57,631 nucleotides of DNA from Candidatus Kuenenia stuttgartensis (GCA_945861465.1 CAMAVB010000011.1:1-57631), one strand, 5' to 3'. Shown: positions 40,909-49,254, counted from the stretch's first letter. A program made the numbers and translations. The notes: generated from the sequence alone by a model not told the origin.

Positions 40909-42072
40909 CTACCGGGTCATGAACGTCTCTGCAGCCTGTCCTGCGGTGCGATAGTCATCGCGGTCAGTCAACAGCACGGTGTGCTGAACCTTCTGACGCT
41001 GACGATAAACTTCCATCTTGACGGATGAGCCGATATCTGAAAGGCTCACAAGGTTGATCAGATGATTTTCGTCGATCACACTGACGCCGTTGAATGAGAC
41101 AATCACGTCATCCGGACGTAGCCCGGCGAGGATCGCTGGACTCGTTTTGTGTGAGTAGACTCGGACAATTCTTGCACCCAGAGCTCGGGACAGTCCAAGT
41201 CGCTGAGCTGCCGTATCAGTGAAGTTGTTATCAAGTTCGACCCCCAGATAGGCTCGACGAACTTTGCCGTGTTGTACCATTTGATCAAACACGTGTCGCA
41301 CAAGGTTGCTCGGGATACTGAACCCGATCCCTTCATTGCCGCCGCTGTTGGACGCGATTGCCGTATTGATACCGACAACGCTGCCGTAGATATCGATGAG
41401 CGGGCCGCCACTGTTGCCTGGATTAATGGCGGCGTCGGTCTGAATAAAGTCCTGATTCGTAACTGACTGATCGGATGTCAGTGAAAGGTCACGCCGACCT
41501 TTAGCACTCACGATGCCCATTGTCACTGACTGGCTGAGTCCAAAGGGACTTCCAACGGCCAGAACAAAGTGCCCTATTTTCACAGAGCTGCTGTCGCCCC
41601 AGCGCGCGGTCGGTTGGCCACTGTCTGAAATCTGAATAATGGCAACATCGCTTTCGACGTCACGGTAAACTTTTTGCGGATGAACCGTGGAACCATCGGC
41701 AAGGACAATATCGATGGCTGGATTCTCTGCATCACGAATCACGTGGTTGTTGGTGATCACGAACAATCCGCGAACAGACTTGCTTCGCATCAACACGCCG
41801 GAACCGGTCTCTTCGACCTTGCGTTCCGCTTCGACGCGAATTGCCTGAATATGCACGGTCGATGGCATGACAGCGTCGGCAATGTCGGCAAGGTGATTGC
41901 CGCTGTCCACCAGCGTCGCAGCGCTGGCCGGAACACGGGTTTCGTAGTTTCCTTCCTCATTGACCGCTCGCGCAGACTGCGTCAGCCGAATCGATTCCAG
42001 GTGCCCACCGATCGCCAGACCGATGGATAACATGCCGATTGAAGACAGAACAGATGTATAACGTCGCGCCAT
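40909..42072 (-). CDS. HtrA/DegP-type serine protease with one PDZ domain
   Basis: 387 aa from the ATG at 42072, which has GGAG 9 nt upstream; the frame runs back to 42312 without support. An N-terminal anchor (SSIGMLSIGLAIGGHLE) leads to a trypsin-like domain with a full triad: His110 in VITNNHV, Asp142 in SDVAIIQI and Ser221 in NPGNSGGPL. One PDZ domain follows (LGVELDNNF, AGLRPDDVIVSFNGVSV) and ends in a strand-rich tail. This is the DegS/HhoA layout: a membrane-tethered periplasmic protease that senses or removes misfolded proteins. No sigma factor or anti-sigma gene adjoins it. Confidence 0.92.
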   Translation of the reverse strand: MARRYTSVLSSIGMLSIGLAIGGHLESIRLTQSARAVNEEGNYETRVPASAATLVDSGNHLADIADAVMPSTVHIQAIRVEAERKVEETGSGVLMRSKSVRGLFVITNNHVIRDAENPAIDIVLADGSTVHPQKVYRDVESDVAIIQISDSGQPTARWGDSSSVKIGHFVLAVGSPFGLSQSVTMGIVSAKGRRDLSLTSDQSVTNQDFIQTDAAINPGNSGGPLIDIYGSVVGINTAIASNSGGNEGIGFSIPSNLVRHVFDQMVQHGKVRRAYLGVELDNNFTDTAAQRLGLSRALGARIVRVYSHKTSPAILAGLRPDDVIVSFNGVSVIDENHLINLVSLSDIGSSVKMEVYRQRQKVQHTVLLTDRDDYRTAGQAAETFMTR

Positions 42073-42517
42073 CAACCGACTCTCCGGGGAAAGTTTTACA
42101 TCTAGTGGCACGGATCCTTCCGTATCGAACTGAATTGATATCTCCGAATTCACAACAAATTCAATTGCGAAATACTGCTTGCGAATTCCGAGTTCAGGCG
42201 GCTTGTCTTCCATGAGCCACCGCTGGCGATCTCTGAGAGTCTGTGATCGTACGCAGCGCCAGACGGAGAGATCTCCACACGGGGTATCGATCTGCGGTTT
42301 AAGCCAATGCAAATCGAATTCCGTAGAATCCGCCGATCATCAACGGACATCGGGCGCAGTGCCGTGAAGATGGGAGAATCGTTACAGTTGAACCGGCCGG
42401 CAAAGCGGAAAAGGCCCGGCATCCGGGACAGATGTCAGGGCGTGAGTCGCCTGAATCGCCAGCAAAGCCACAGGAGGTCCCAAACAGGCAGCTTAAGGAA
42501 TGCGTGCTCCGTGCCGC
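42073..42517. other. 445-bp intergenic region between htrA and the esterase
   Basis: Both flanking genes are on the minus strand, so the htrA promoter lies here. Short open frames occur on both strands without codon bias. No terminator or repeat stands out after the esterase stop. Confidence 0.45.
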
Positions 42518-43408
42518 TCACAGCACGATGAAGCCGCGTAACTGCAGCCAGTCAGCCGCACGATTCTGCCAGTCACGTGTACCCGGTGCGCCAGCGCGGG
42601 GGCGCATGCCAAATCCGTGACCTCCTGTTTCATACGCATGAAACTCCACAGGGACGTTCAACGTTGTCAGGTTCAGAAAGATGCGGGCGTTCCCGGCGGC
42701 GGACGATGATTTGTCATCGACCGCCTGCGCGATGAACGCGGGAGGAAACGAAGCGTCCAGAGTTGCCGCTCCATGCACTGCGTTGCGTTCGTCGTCCCAG
42801 ATCCTCCACGGATAGATCAACAGCACCGCGTTGGGCTTCGATGACTCAGCGATACCCGACCCTGCTTCGGCATCCGTCGGCTGGCTGGCCGCAGCCACGA
42901 ATGCCGCCTGACCTCCCGCTGAAAATCCAATCACACCGATGCGGTCGGGATCCAACTGAAACTCTGCCGCACGCAGCCTTACAAGTCTGATGGCGCGGTG
43001 CAGATCCTGCACGGGTCCTGCTTCAGGTTGAGATTGTTTATTCGTTGGCGTACGATACGCCAGTTGAAAGGCGACAATCCCGTGGCTATTCAGCCACCGA
43101 CACACATCACTGCCTTCATGTTCGTCCGCCAGTCTCGCGAATCCGCCGCCTGGCACAACGATCACCGCTGCACGACGCGTGACTTCAGTCTTCTCCGGTA
43201 CGTGGACAAACAACCGAGGACTCGACACATTAAATCGTCGTGTCAACCCGTCTGATCCCGTCACCGTCTGTTCAGCCGGATCCTTCTGCACGACGGGTTC
43301 TGGCACGCCGTCTGGCCACAGAAATATCTCCGGAGGATCAGCCAGCGCAACGGAGTGCGAAAAACAAATAAGACCCGAAACAACGAACACGATGGAAGCT
43401 GGTTTCAT
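42518..43408 (-). CDS. Exported alpha/beta hydrolase (acetyl esterase/xylanase-deacetylase type)
   Basis: 296 aa from the ATG at 43408, where a signal peptide begins (MKPASIVFVVSGLICFSHSV); the upstream open frame crosses an 8-bp repeat array and is not coding. The hydrolase has the oxyanion motif VVPGGGFARLADEHEG, nucleophile Ser163 in GFSAGGQAA, acid Asp in AQAVDD and base His in YETGGHGFG. Many such secreted esterases in planctomycetes take acetyl groups off plant or algal polysaccharides; substrate is inferred from family only. It follows the STAS gene on the same strand after 222 bp. Confidence 0.85.
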   Translation of the reverse strand: MKPASIVFVVSGLICFSHSVALADPPEIFLWPDGVPEPVVQKDPAEQTVTGSDGLTRRFNVSSPRLFVHVPEKTEVTRRAAVIVVPGGGFARLADEHEGSDVCRWLNSHGIVAFQLAYRTPTNKQSQPEAGPVQDLHRAIRLVRLRAAEFQLDPDRIGVIGFSAGGQAAFVAAASQPTDAEAGSGIAESSKPNAVLLIYPWRIWDDERNAVHGAATLDASFPPAFIAQAVDDKSSSAAGNARIFLNLTTLNVPVEFHAYETGGHGFGMRPRAGAPGTRDWQNRAADWLQLRGFIVL

Positions 43409-43572
43409 AATCGTGATTTTATCGGTTGGTCTTCGGTGTTTCCATCCGGACAGGAGAAATTCTCCGCTGTCCGCCAGCCCCATGGCGGAAACTCTGTGAG
43501 TGGAATGGCGCTGGCAGAGAAAGTTCTTAAGCCCACGCCATTGGGCTTCGGAGCTGTCGAGTTTGGCGATCA

Positions 43573-43604
43573 GACACTCCGACACTCCGACATTCCGACA
43601 CTCG
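43573..43604. repeat. 8-bp tandem repeat
   Basis: Four units GACACTCC, GACACTCC, GACATTCC, GACACTCG in a row, in the spacer between the STAS gene and the esterase. It is non-coding on the minus strand if the signal-peptide start of the esterase is right. Confidence 0.8.
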
Positions 43605-43630
43605 ACAACCTTGCAACACATTTTGCGAGC

Positions 43631-44032
43631 TCATGAGACATGAGGTTTGCTGATTTCTGCCAGTCGTTCAAGTGCGGCTTCGCGGGTCGGAAAGGACGTA
43701 AATGCGAAGTCGATCTTTGAGTTTTCGAGCAGCATGAGTGTCTTCATCATGTCTCGCATGTTGCTGGACAGATGACACAATGCAGCCTCACCCTGATTAC
43801 TGCGTGCTTTTCTGGCGAGACGAACCAGAATGCCGACAAAGGTCGAACCAAAATAGTCCAACTGAGAGAAATCCATTAACAAATGGCGCATTCCGGGCTC
43901 GTTCAAAAGTCTGTAAGATTCATTGTAGGCATTGCGGATGTCGTTGTCCCTGAACTCCATGAAAGGACCGTGGGGAGTGATAATGACAACGTCGGCGGTG
44001 AGTTCGAATTCGAACACTTGTTTGCTGGTCAT
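43631..44032 (-). CDS. STAS-domain protein (anti-sigma factor antagonist type)
   Basis: 133 aa, a single STAS domain. Strand-helix order fits SpoIIAA/RsbV: VVIITPHGPFMEF, then RHLLMDFSQLDYFGSTFVGILVRLARKAR with Ser63 at the position phosphorylated by switch kinases, then the EAALCHLSSNMRDMMKTLML strand-helix. Such proteins release sigma factors by binding a serine kinase/anti-sigma. No kinase, phosphatase or sigma gene is next to it, so it may work with partners elsewhere. It ends 222 bp before the start of the esterase gene. Confidence 0.87.
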   Translation of the reverse strand: MTSKQVFEFELTADVVIITPHGPFMEFRDNDIRNAYNESYRLLNEPGMRHLLMDFSQLDYFGSTFVGILVRLARKARSNQGEAALCHLSSNMRDMMKTLMLLENSKIDFAFTSFPTREAALERLAEISKPHVS

Positions 44033-44494
44033 GAAAATTCAATGCCTCAAATTGAAGGTGAATGCCGACTCGCCACACCGAAATTCGGCTCAGGCTACAT
44101 CATCGGTTCTTCGGAAGACAGTTTCTATTCTGAATCTCCTCTACTTGGCTTTTCCTCGCGGATAAATGGTTCGCCAGCAAGACGCAATGGTCGAGTCACC
44201 GTGATACAAAGTCGCCGTATTGCTCGGCCGAGACGAGTCTTCAATGTCGGCATTTTCGTCTCACGGCGAGCCGCTTAATCGATCAGGACGACAGTTATTG
44301 AATTGCATGGTATAAGACAGCACTAACGACTGGGACAGAAGTAAGTGGGGCACGATTTCATCGTGCCAAAACGATTCCATCGTGCTGGGCACGTTAAAAA
44401 CGTGCCCCACGTCCGGAAGACGACAGTTATTTCTGCGCCGGTCCTCATTCGTGCCGCTGAATCTCAATCTACCCCCAAAGTGTGGCTTCACCAA
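44033..44494. other. 462-bp divergent region upstream of nnrD
   Basis: Contains MITE-like copy C at its right end and a short AACGACAGTTATT-like fragment of the same family near 44287. The left 290 bp has open frames but no supported gene. Confidence 0.45.
44324..44445. repeat. MITE-like repeat, copy C
   Basis: 122 bp, same plan as copy B: AACGACTGGGACAGAAGTAA at the left and TTATTTCTGCGCCGGTCCT at the right, with GTGGGGCACG and CGTGCCCCAC inside. It has an extra inner block (ACGATTCCATCGTGC) that looks like a duplicated stem. It ends 49 bp before the nnrD ATG. Confidence 0.8.
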
Positions 44495-45400
44495 ATGTCA
44501 AAACAATTCTGCATCGAACAGGTCCCACAGTTGCCGGAACGACCGCAGGATGGACACAAAGGTACGTTCGGCAGAGTGCTGATCATCGGCGGTTCGATCG
44601 GGATGAGCGGAGCCGTGTGTCTGTCGTCCGTGTCTGCGCTCCGATCGGGGTCGGGGCTGGTCACCGCCGCAGTCCCGCGGTTCGTGCAGATGACTGTCGC
44701 AGCGTACGAACCGTGTGTGATGACGATTGGTCTTGATACGGATTCCGACGGGCAACTCGCCTCAGTGTCGCGGGAGCGCATTGAGGAACTTCTTGCCGGG
44801 CAAGATGCGGTCGCAATTGGACCTGGACTTGGCCAGAGCGCGGAAGTGACTGAACTGGTGTCACTGGTGCTGGAATATTGTCGCGTGCCGCTGGTGCTGG
44901 ATGCGGATGCGCTGAATGCGGCAGCGATCGGTGGTCTGTTGGCGAAGCGGAACAAGGGCTCGGCCTGCATCATTACGCCGCATCCTGGCGAGTTTGCTCG
45001 TCTGACACGACTTTCGATCCCGGAAGACGAAGACTCACGGATTGCAATGTCCGTTGATTTCGCGCGGACTCACGAACTGACGGTGGTATTGAAGGGGCCG
45101 CGGACGGTGGTCACGAATGGTGTGCGGCTGTTTGTGAACGCCACGGGAAATTCCGGAATGGCCACCGCTGGCAGCGGTGATGTGCTGACCGGAATTGTCA
45201 CTTCGCTGCTGGGCCAGAAAATGAATGCGTTTGAAGCTGCAGCTCTGGCTGTCAATGCTCACGGTCGAGCCGGAAATTATGCAGCCTTTGAACGTGGCCA
45301 GCGCGGGATGATTGCTTCAGATCTGCTAATGACATTGCCGAAGGCATGGGAACAGATGGAATCGCATCAGGACGTGACAAGGCCAGACGACGCATCATGA
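44495..45400 (+). CDS. nnrD: ADP-dependent (S)-NAD(P)H-hydrate dehydratase
   Basis: 301 aa from the ATG at 44495; the longer frame runs through a repeat and is rejected. Ribokinase-like enzyme that repairs hydrated NAD(P)H. Landmarks: HKGTFGRVLIIGGSIGMSGA, AVAIGPGLGQS, ITPHPGEFARL, LKGPRTVVTNG and the catalytic loop GNSGMATAGSGDVLTGI. The epimerase half (NnrE), fused in E. coli, is absent, so this is the stand-alone dehydratase. Its last 34 bases overlap the end of the glutaredoxin-like gene tail to tail. Confidence 0.9.
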   Translation: MSKQFCIEQVPQLPERPQDGHKGTFGRVLIIGGSIGMSGAVCLSSVSALRSGSGLVTAAVPRFVQMTVAAYEPCVMTIGLDTDSDGQLASVSRERIEELLAGQDAVAIGPGLGQSAEVTELVSLVLEYCRVPLVLDADALNAAAIGGLLAKRNKGSACIITPHPGEFARLTRLSIPEDEDSRIAMSVDFARTHELTVVLKGPRTVVTNGVRLFVNATGNSGMATAGSGDVLTGIVTSLLGQKMNAFEAAALAVNAHGRAGNYAAFERGQRGMIASDLLMTLPKAWEQMESHQDVTRPDDAS

Positions 45401-45939
45401 TGTTCGTTGGCCGCGTCGCGCGCGTGCTGCTGTCGTGTGTGGGCGGCATCGACAATTCGCTGCATCAACAGCGGATCCACGCCACCTCGAAAACAAACCC
45501 GACCATCCAGCAGGACCACCGGGATTGATTCGCCAAACTGTCGCGTCAACTGCGGATCATTTGTGATATCGATGGTTGTGATGGCAGGCAGCGCATTTCT
45601 AAATTCGATCAACACCCCCATCGCCTCGTCGCACAATTCGCATCCCGGTCGAGTCAGCAGTTCGCAGGTTTGAAACAGAGGCGTCGTTGATTCAGGCTCT
45701 GATGGTTGCGGCGGCGATCTGAGCAGAATTGCAGCGAACAAAAACATGCCGCAGCACAGGAACAGGTGCATTCCTCGGCTCGTGTCCCAGACGGCAGGCA
45801 TCGAAAACATTCCGAATTCCATGCGGTCACAGAAAATCAGCACGGCGAATATCGACGCGGTGATCATCATCGCCGTTCCCAGCCATGCCTGAAAGCGATC
45901 GTTGAGTTCCTGTTCTCTTGATCCTGAACCACGAGCCAT
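45367..45939 (-). CDS. Membrane-anchored glutaredoxin-like protein
   Basis: 190 aa from the ATG at 45939, fixed by GGGAGG 6 nt upstream. Two hydrophobic segments at about 19-38 and 57-74 are followed by a thioredoxin-fold domain with CELC (Cys100-Cys103) in LLTRPGCELCDEA and cis-Pro IPVVLLDGRVCFRGGV; the layout is that of DUF836-type glutaredoxins. The redox domain should lie on one face of the membrane; the two helices put both ends on the same side. It follows the SGNH-Dabb gene by 26 bp on the same strand and probably shares its transcript. Confidence 0.78.
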   Translation of the reverse strand: MARGSGSREQELNDRFQAWLGTAMMITASIFAVLIFCDRMEFGMFSMPAVWDTSRGMHLFLCCGMFLFAAILLRSPPQPSEPESTTPLFQTCELLTRPGCELCDEAMGVLIEFRNALPAITTIDITNDPQLTRQFGESIPVVLLDGRVCFRGGVDPLLMQRIVDAAHTRQQHARDAANEHHDASSGLVTS

Positions 45940-45965
45940 GCCCAACCTCCCTTGTGGCAACATCC

Positions 45966-46958
45966 TTATTCTACCGTCCAATAGTCAAACACAAACGGTT
46001 CATCCAGCTTTCCGCCCAACAGTTCCACGAATTTTTTATGAGCTGGATGTGGCAGATAGGCTTCGCGATCGGCTTCCGAGGCGAAAGTGATGAGATAGCC
46101 GTGCGTGAATCCCTTGTTCAGTCCTTCCGGGCTGTTGTTGATGCCTCGTTCAAAATCCTGAACCTGCGGAATCGCGATCTTCAGGTTCTGAAACGCAAGG
46201 TTGATTTCATCCAGCTGGGCCGGTGTGACTTCCGGTTTGAATTTGAAAATCACGACGTGCCGCAAGACACGCTTTCGAGCGGGAATTTCGCCGACTGCTT
46301 CCAACATCCTCACTGCGACGAAGCGATTTCCCGCATCGTTCAGATGAACTCCATCGCTCGTGAGTATACCCTTTGGTTCGTTTGCTGTGTTGTACTCTTT
46401 CAGATGTGCGACAAAGGCGGCTCGCAGATCCAGCAGCGACGTGCCTGTTTCCATCGCCACCTGGCGGCTGACGGCGGAGTATTCGTCCAGTAGTTTATCC
46501 AGTGCATTTGATCCATCGTGCTTTTCGTCGATCACACTTGGAGTCGACAGGATAACTCGGGCACCGACGTCGGTGCAGCGTTTGATGAGACTTCGCAGCC
46601 CGGTTTCAAACGCACCGATTTCCGTTCCTTGTCCGCGCGTCGAATGCCAGACGTCGTTGATGCCGATATATATCACGACCACGTTTGGCTTGTGAGTCAG
46701 CACATCCTTGTCCAGCCGAGCTTCCAGATTTGGCACTTTGTTTCCGCCGATACCAGCCCCGATGACTTTGATGCCGGAGGCCGGGCGAGATTTTTCAATC
46801 GCCTGCCGGAACAGAGTCACGTACCCTTTCTCGCCCGCACCTTGCTGCGTGATGGAGTCACCCAGAAACACGATCGTCTCACCATCTTTCAACTGTGCCG
46901 ACGCGCTGGCCCCGGAAAACAAAGTCGCCATCGCCAGAATTGCCCTTGCCCTGAACAT
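45966..46958 (-). CDS. Exported SGNH hydrolase fused to a Dabb domain
   Basis: 330 aa from the ATG at 46958, with AGGAG 10 nt upstream and a signal peptide (MFRARAILAMATLFSGASAS). The SGNH part has block I with the nucleophile Ser35 (FLGDSITQQG), block II Gly (GAGIGGNKVPNLEARLD), block III GIND and block V DGVHLN carrying the Asp and His. A second domain from about 220 to the end (RHVVIFKFKPEV, INLAFQNLK, DFERGIN, HGYLITFASEADREAYLPHPAHKKFV) is a stress-response A/B barrel (Dabb). Ester hydrolysis of a carbohydrate is a fair guess; the Dabb part could bind or modify the product. The two parts join in one reading frame with no break. Confidence 0.82.
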   Translation of the reverse strand: MFRARAILAMATLFSGASASAQLKDGETIVFLGDSITQQGAGEKGYVTLFRQAIEKSRPASGIKVIGAGIGGNKVPNLEARLDKDVLTHKPNVVVIYIGINDVWHSTRGQGTEIGAFETGLRSLIKRCTDVGARVILSTPSVIDEKHDGSNALDKLLDEYSAVSRQVAMETGTSLLDLRAAFVAHLKEYNTANEPKGILTSDGVHLNDAGNRFVAVRMLEAVGEIPARKRVLRHVVIFKFKPEVTPAQLDEINLAFQNLKIAIPQVQDFERGINNSPEGLNKGFTHGYLITFASEADREAYLPHPAHKKFVELLGGKLDEPFVFDYWTVE

Positions 46959-47374
46959 GTCCGAAAATCTCCTGAAGCGGCAAAGCCGCGATACCCGCAG
47001 AAAACGCCTGAGACTCAAAGATTGGCAGAGCGAGGATCGTCCGTCAAGCGGTTGACAAATTTGACCTGCGTTTGGGTGCAATCGCCGATTTCTGCAGATT
47101 TTGCCTGCCGGGCTGGACTTCGCGGCTTGCCGCGACCTGCGATGAGGGGAGCTTCTACCGTGTCTGGAGGGAAGCTTCTACCGTGTCTGGCACCGCCATC
47201 TCTCTTGAGACGACCATGAGCTTCTAAGTCGCCATCACAGCCAAAGACACAATGTCCGAAGCAGGCGGCATCTGAAGAAACACGGGAATCCGAATTCGCA
47301 GAAAGAGGTGACGAGGACGCCAGAAACGAAACAGGGGAAACCAGTTTAACCCGGTTTCCCCTGTGTTTTCAGCA
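46959..47374. other. 416-bp core-side spacer before the tRNA fragment
   Basis: AGCTTCTACCGTGTCTGG occurs twice, at 47150-47167 and 47173-47190, a 23-bp period. The terminator of the interrupted tRNA lies at its right end. No gene is supported. Confidence 0.5.
47331..47364 (-). terminator. Terminator of the interrupted tRNA gene
   Basis: A perfect 12-bp stem, ACAGGGGAAACC with GGTTTCCCCTGT, and a 10-nt loop; on the minus strand it is followed by TTCGTTTC. It lies 10 bp beyond the tRNA 3' end on the core side, as expected for the terminator of the original tRNA. Confidence 0.75.
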
Positions 47375-47416
47375 AGCCGCCGAAAGGACTTGAACCTTCG
47401 ACCTACGCTTTACGAA
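47375..47416 (-). tRNA. 3' fragment of tRNA-Thr(CGT); element attachment site
   Basis: Minus strand, tRNA positions 32 to 73. The anticodon loop reads TT-CGT-AA with T33, then the 3' half of the anticodon stem, variable loop AGGTC, a complete T arm (GAAGG, loop TTCAAGT, CCTTT) and the acceptor strand CGGCGGC with T73. The 5' half (acceptor GCCGCCG and D arm) is missing: sequence beyond the loop is unrelated. This is the scar left by integration into a tRNA gene, with crossover near the anticodon loop. The intact copy should be at the other end. The CGT assignment rests on loop register. Confidence 0.8.
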
Positions 47417-47490
47417 TGCCGCGAGTGTGTTCAACCAATGTCGAAACAGCGTAAAAACACTGGACAAACAGCACTTCTGAAAATACGATC

Positions 47491-47542
47491 CATTCACCTC
47501 GGTGCCTGTTTTTGATCAAAAAGGTGAATGGCGAGGTGAATG
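47491..47542. promoter_or_regulatory. Candidate integrase arm sites or operator
   Basis: Three copies of AGGTGAATG: one inverted at 47491-47499 (CATTCACCT) and two direct at 47522-47530 and 47534-47542, enclosing the 14-bp palindrome TTTTTGATCAAAAA at 47509-47522. The cluster lies 75-125 bp inside the tRNA scar, the usual distance of arm-type integrase sites from the core. A regulator operator for the gene at 47648 is the other reading. Confidence 0.45.
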
Positions 47543-47647
47543 AAACGAAATCAAATCGGGGATAGACCGGCCAGTCGATAAAGCAGCTTCCGAACTGCCT
47601 TCCCCGTTTGTTTACTTTCGGACTCGACTTACGGAAAGTCGAACGCG

Positions 47648-48490
47648 ATGGATACCTTTTGCGACGAAACTGATTACGCCTTCACTATTGGCGGTGAACC
47701 ATCCGCAAACATGTGTGAGTGGTGGTTAAGTCAAGAGCCGTTCAAGTGGCGACCGATGGATACTTCATCGCCACATTCTTTAGAACTGCTGTATTTCTCT
47801 GAACATGGGCTTATCAGGGTTCAGTCAGAAATCCAGGCATTCAACGCGAATGCTGCGAAAAGCGCTTTGCGGCTTACGATCACACAGCAAGGGCCGTTTC
47901 GAAAGCAACGCCTGATTCGTTCATTGGCACCGGATGCTGCCTACTCGCGATTCATCCCAGACGATTGGCGAGTTCATCCGTGGACGTTGGACTATCAAGA
48001 GTCATCGACACACTTTTGGATTCCGAAGCAATCTCAACTGCTACGAAAGCATCAGGCATCAGTAAAGGGTGTTACGAAGTTCATGCACGCAATTGAGAAC
48101 GCGCCGGATGAGTTTCCCCTTGCTTCACATCTTTCACTCGTCCGGGCCCAATTGAGCGACGAGATACTTTTCGAAGATCGTGAACATGCGGAGAAGATTG
48201 CAGTTGCCGAAGAATGGAACATCAAGTTCTTTACTGACGATGTTCGCCCTGCCATCGAATGGTGTGTGATTTTTGGACATGAACGGAAAGATAAGAAACC
48301 GATCACCCCTCGCACATTTCACAATCGAATCAACGGGCTGAAGGGCAAGTCGATTCGTTGCAAATTCTCTGGAAGCGAAGGTTATCGAATCTACGTTGAT
48401 CACCTTCCACCGGGCACAAAGACACGTGCGAGCCGTGATGAGATAGTTCTCAATGCTGGTTTGCAAGGCCGTCGAAATCGTGGTTCGTGA
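47648..48490 (+). CDS. Element protein of unknown function
   Basis: 280 aa. No family recognised. The first third is rich in aromatic residues (MCEWWLSQEPFKWRP, HPWTLDYQESSTHFWIPK); the middle is helical and charged (EHAEKIAVAEEWNIKFF), and the end has TPRTFHNRINGLKGKSIRC, which could be a winged DNA-binding hairpin. No signal or membrane helix. It is the first gene inside the element and is followed by a good terminator, so it is its own unit. The ATG at 47648 follows GGAAAG. Confidence 0.65.
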   Translation: MDTFCDETDYAFTIGGEPSANMCEWWLSQEPFKWRPMDTSSPHSLELLYFSEHGLIRVQSEIQAFNANAAKSALRLTITQQGPFRKQRLIRSLAPDAAYSRFIPDDWRVHPWTLDYQESSTHFWIPKQSQLLRKHQASVKGVTKFMHAIENAPDEFPLASHLSLVRAQLSDEILFEDREHAEKIAVAEEWNIKFFTDDVRPAIEWCVIFGHERKDKKPITPRTFHNRINGLKGKSIRCKFSGSEGYRIYVDHLPPGTKTRASRDEIVLNAGLQGRRNRGS

Positions 48491-48520
48491 ACCAAGCGTG
48501 AACCAAGCGTGAACCGAAGC

Positions 48521-48558
48521 AAAAAGGCGTCAGACAAGTTCTGGACGCCTTTGTTTTT
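48521..48558 (+). terminator. Terminator after the first element gene
   Basis: Stem AAAGGCGTC with GACGCCTTT, loop AGACAAGTTCTG (which adds three inner pairs AGA/TCT), then TTTGTTTTT. It is preceded by 11-bp direct repeats (CGTGAACCAAG twice, then CGTGAACCGAAG) at about 48486-48520. Confidence 0.85.
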
Positions 48559-48626
48559 GCCTGTAACGTGCATTGATCAGCAGTCAATTCGACTGCGTTT
48601 TCATCACTCAATTGTGAGATGGATCA

Positions 48627-48854
48627 ATGCGACAGAAACAGGATACGGCAGACACGCTACAGCCCATTGACGACGGCAGCGTATACCCGATGGCAGCATT
48701 CATGCGGGCAACTGGCTGGGGACGTCATGCACTCAAGCACGCTCGGCAGCAGGGGCTGAGAGTCGTCAAAGTTTCGGGACGGTGCTTTGTTCGGGGGAAG
48801 GACTTCAGCGAGTTCCTCGGGACACTGGCAGCGGATAGCGAGGTGTCGCGATGA
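48627..48854 (+). CDS. Small helix-turn-helix protein, excisionase-like
   Basis: 75 aa. After a short tail, YPMAAFMRATGWGRHALKHARQQGLRVVKVSGRCFVRGKDFSEFL reads as a winged-helix domain of the excisionase/AlpA type: helix-turn-helix followed by a wing with VRGKDF. These bind near att sites or early promoters in mobile elements. It starts a chain of three genes in which each start overlaps the previous stop (ATGA at 48851, TTGA at 49060). Confidence 0.7.
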   Translation: MRQKQDTADTLQPIDDGSVYPMAAFMRATGWGRHALKHARQQGLRVVKVSGRCFVRGKDFSEFLGTLAADSEVSR

Positions 48855-49063
48855 GTGGAGTCAATTATCTCGACGGCGACACTCTCGACTTATGCCACCA
48901 GGCCCTGCGTGACGGCAGGACGCTCGAAGACATCGCAGGCAAGCTGCATTTCGACTGCGAGTATCTCGGGAGACTGCTGCAACTGCCGACGACGACCGGC
49001 AACATGGTTGAACAGCCAGCGGATTATTTGTGGTCCTGCGATCGTCTGGATGGTGTCCTTTGA
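48851..49063 (+). CDS. Small element protein, unknown
   Basis: 70 aa, starting at an ATGA overlap with the gene before. The sequence LCHQALRDGRTLEDIAGKLHFDCEYLGRLLQL looks like a helix-turn-helix of the kind that reads 'DIAGKL...YLGRLL', so DNA binding is plausible. The tail is Trp/Cys-containing and not recognisable. Translationally coupled on both sides. Confidence 0.6.
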   Translation: MSGVNYLDGDTLDLCHQALRDGRTLEDIAGKLHFDCEYLGRLLQLPTTTGNMVEQPADYLWSCDRLDGVL

Positions 49064-49254
49064 CGCCTGAACAAATCGCAGATATCAGGCAGATGCGAGG
49101 CTTCAATGTCTCGTGGCACATTATCGCCAGACGACTCGGGAAGACTGTCCAGGAGTGTCGCGCGGCAATCAACATGCCGGAATATGACAAGCCGACAGAG
49201 CGGCAATCAATGCCCTGGGACAAGTCACAGCAGACGTTGCCTTTTGGGCAATAA
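49060..49254 (+). CDS. Small helix-turn-helix protein, unknown
   Basis: 64 aa from a TTG at 49060 that overlaps the previous stop (TTGA); a GTG at 49030 is the alternative and would overlap by 34 bases. LTPEQIADIRQMRGFNVSWHIIARRLGKTVQECRAAI is a plausible homeodomain-like or sigma region-4-like helix-turn-helix. The terminator 3-40 bp downstream closes this three-gene unit. Confidence 0.6.
   Translation: MTPEQIADIRQMRGFNVSWHIIARRLGKTVQECRAAINMPEYDKPTERQSMPWDKSQQTLPFGQ

Noticed and set aside
42073-42312. 80-codon N-terminal extension of the HtrA protease
   Set aside because: The membrane anchor starts at the ATG at 42072, which has GGAG at good spacing; the extension has no signal or domain.
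43573-43604. Coding reading of the 8-bp array as part of the esterase
   Set aside because: The signal peptide begins at 43408, downstream of the array on the minus strand.
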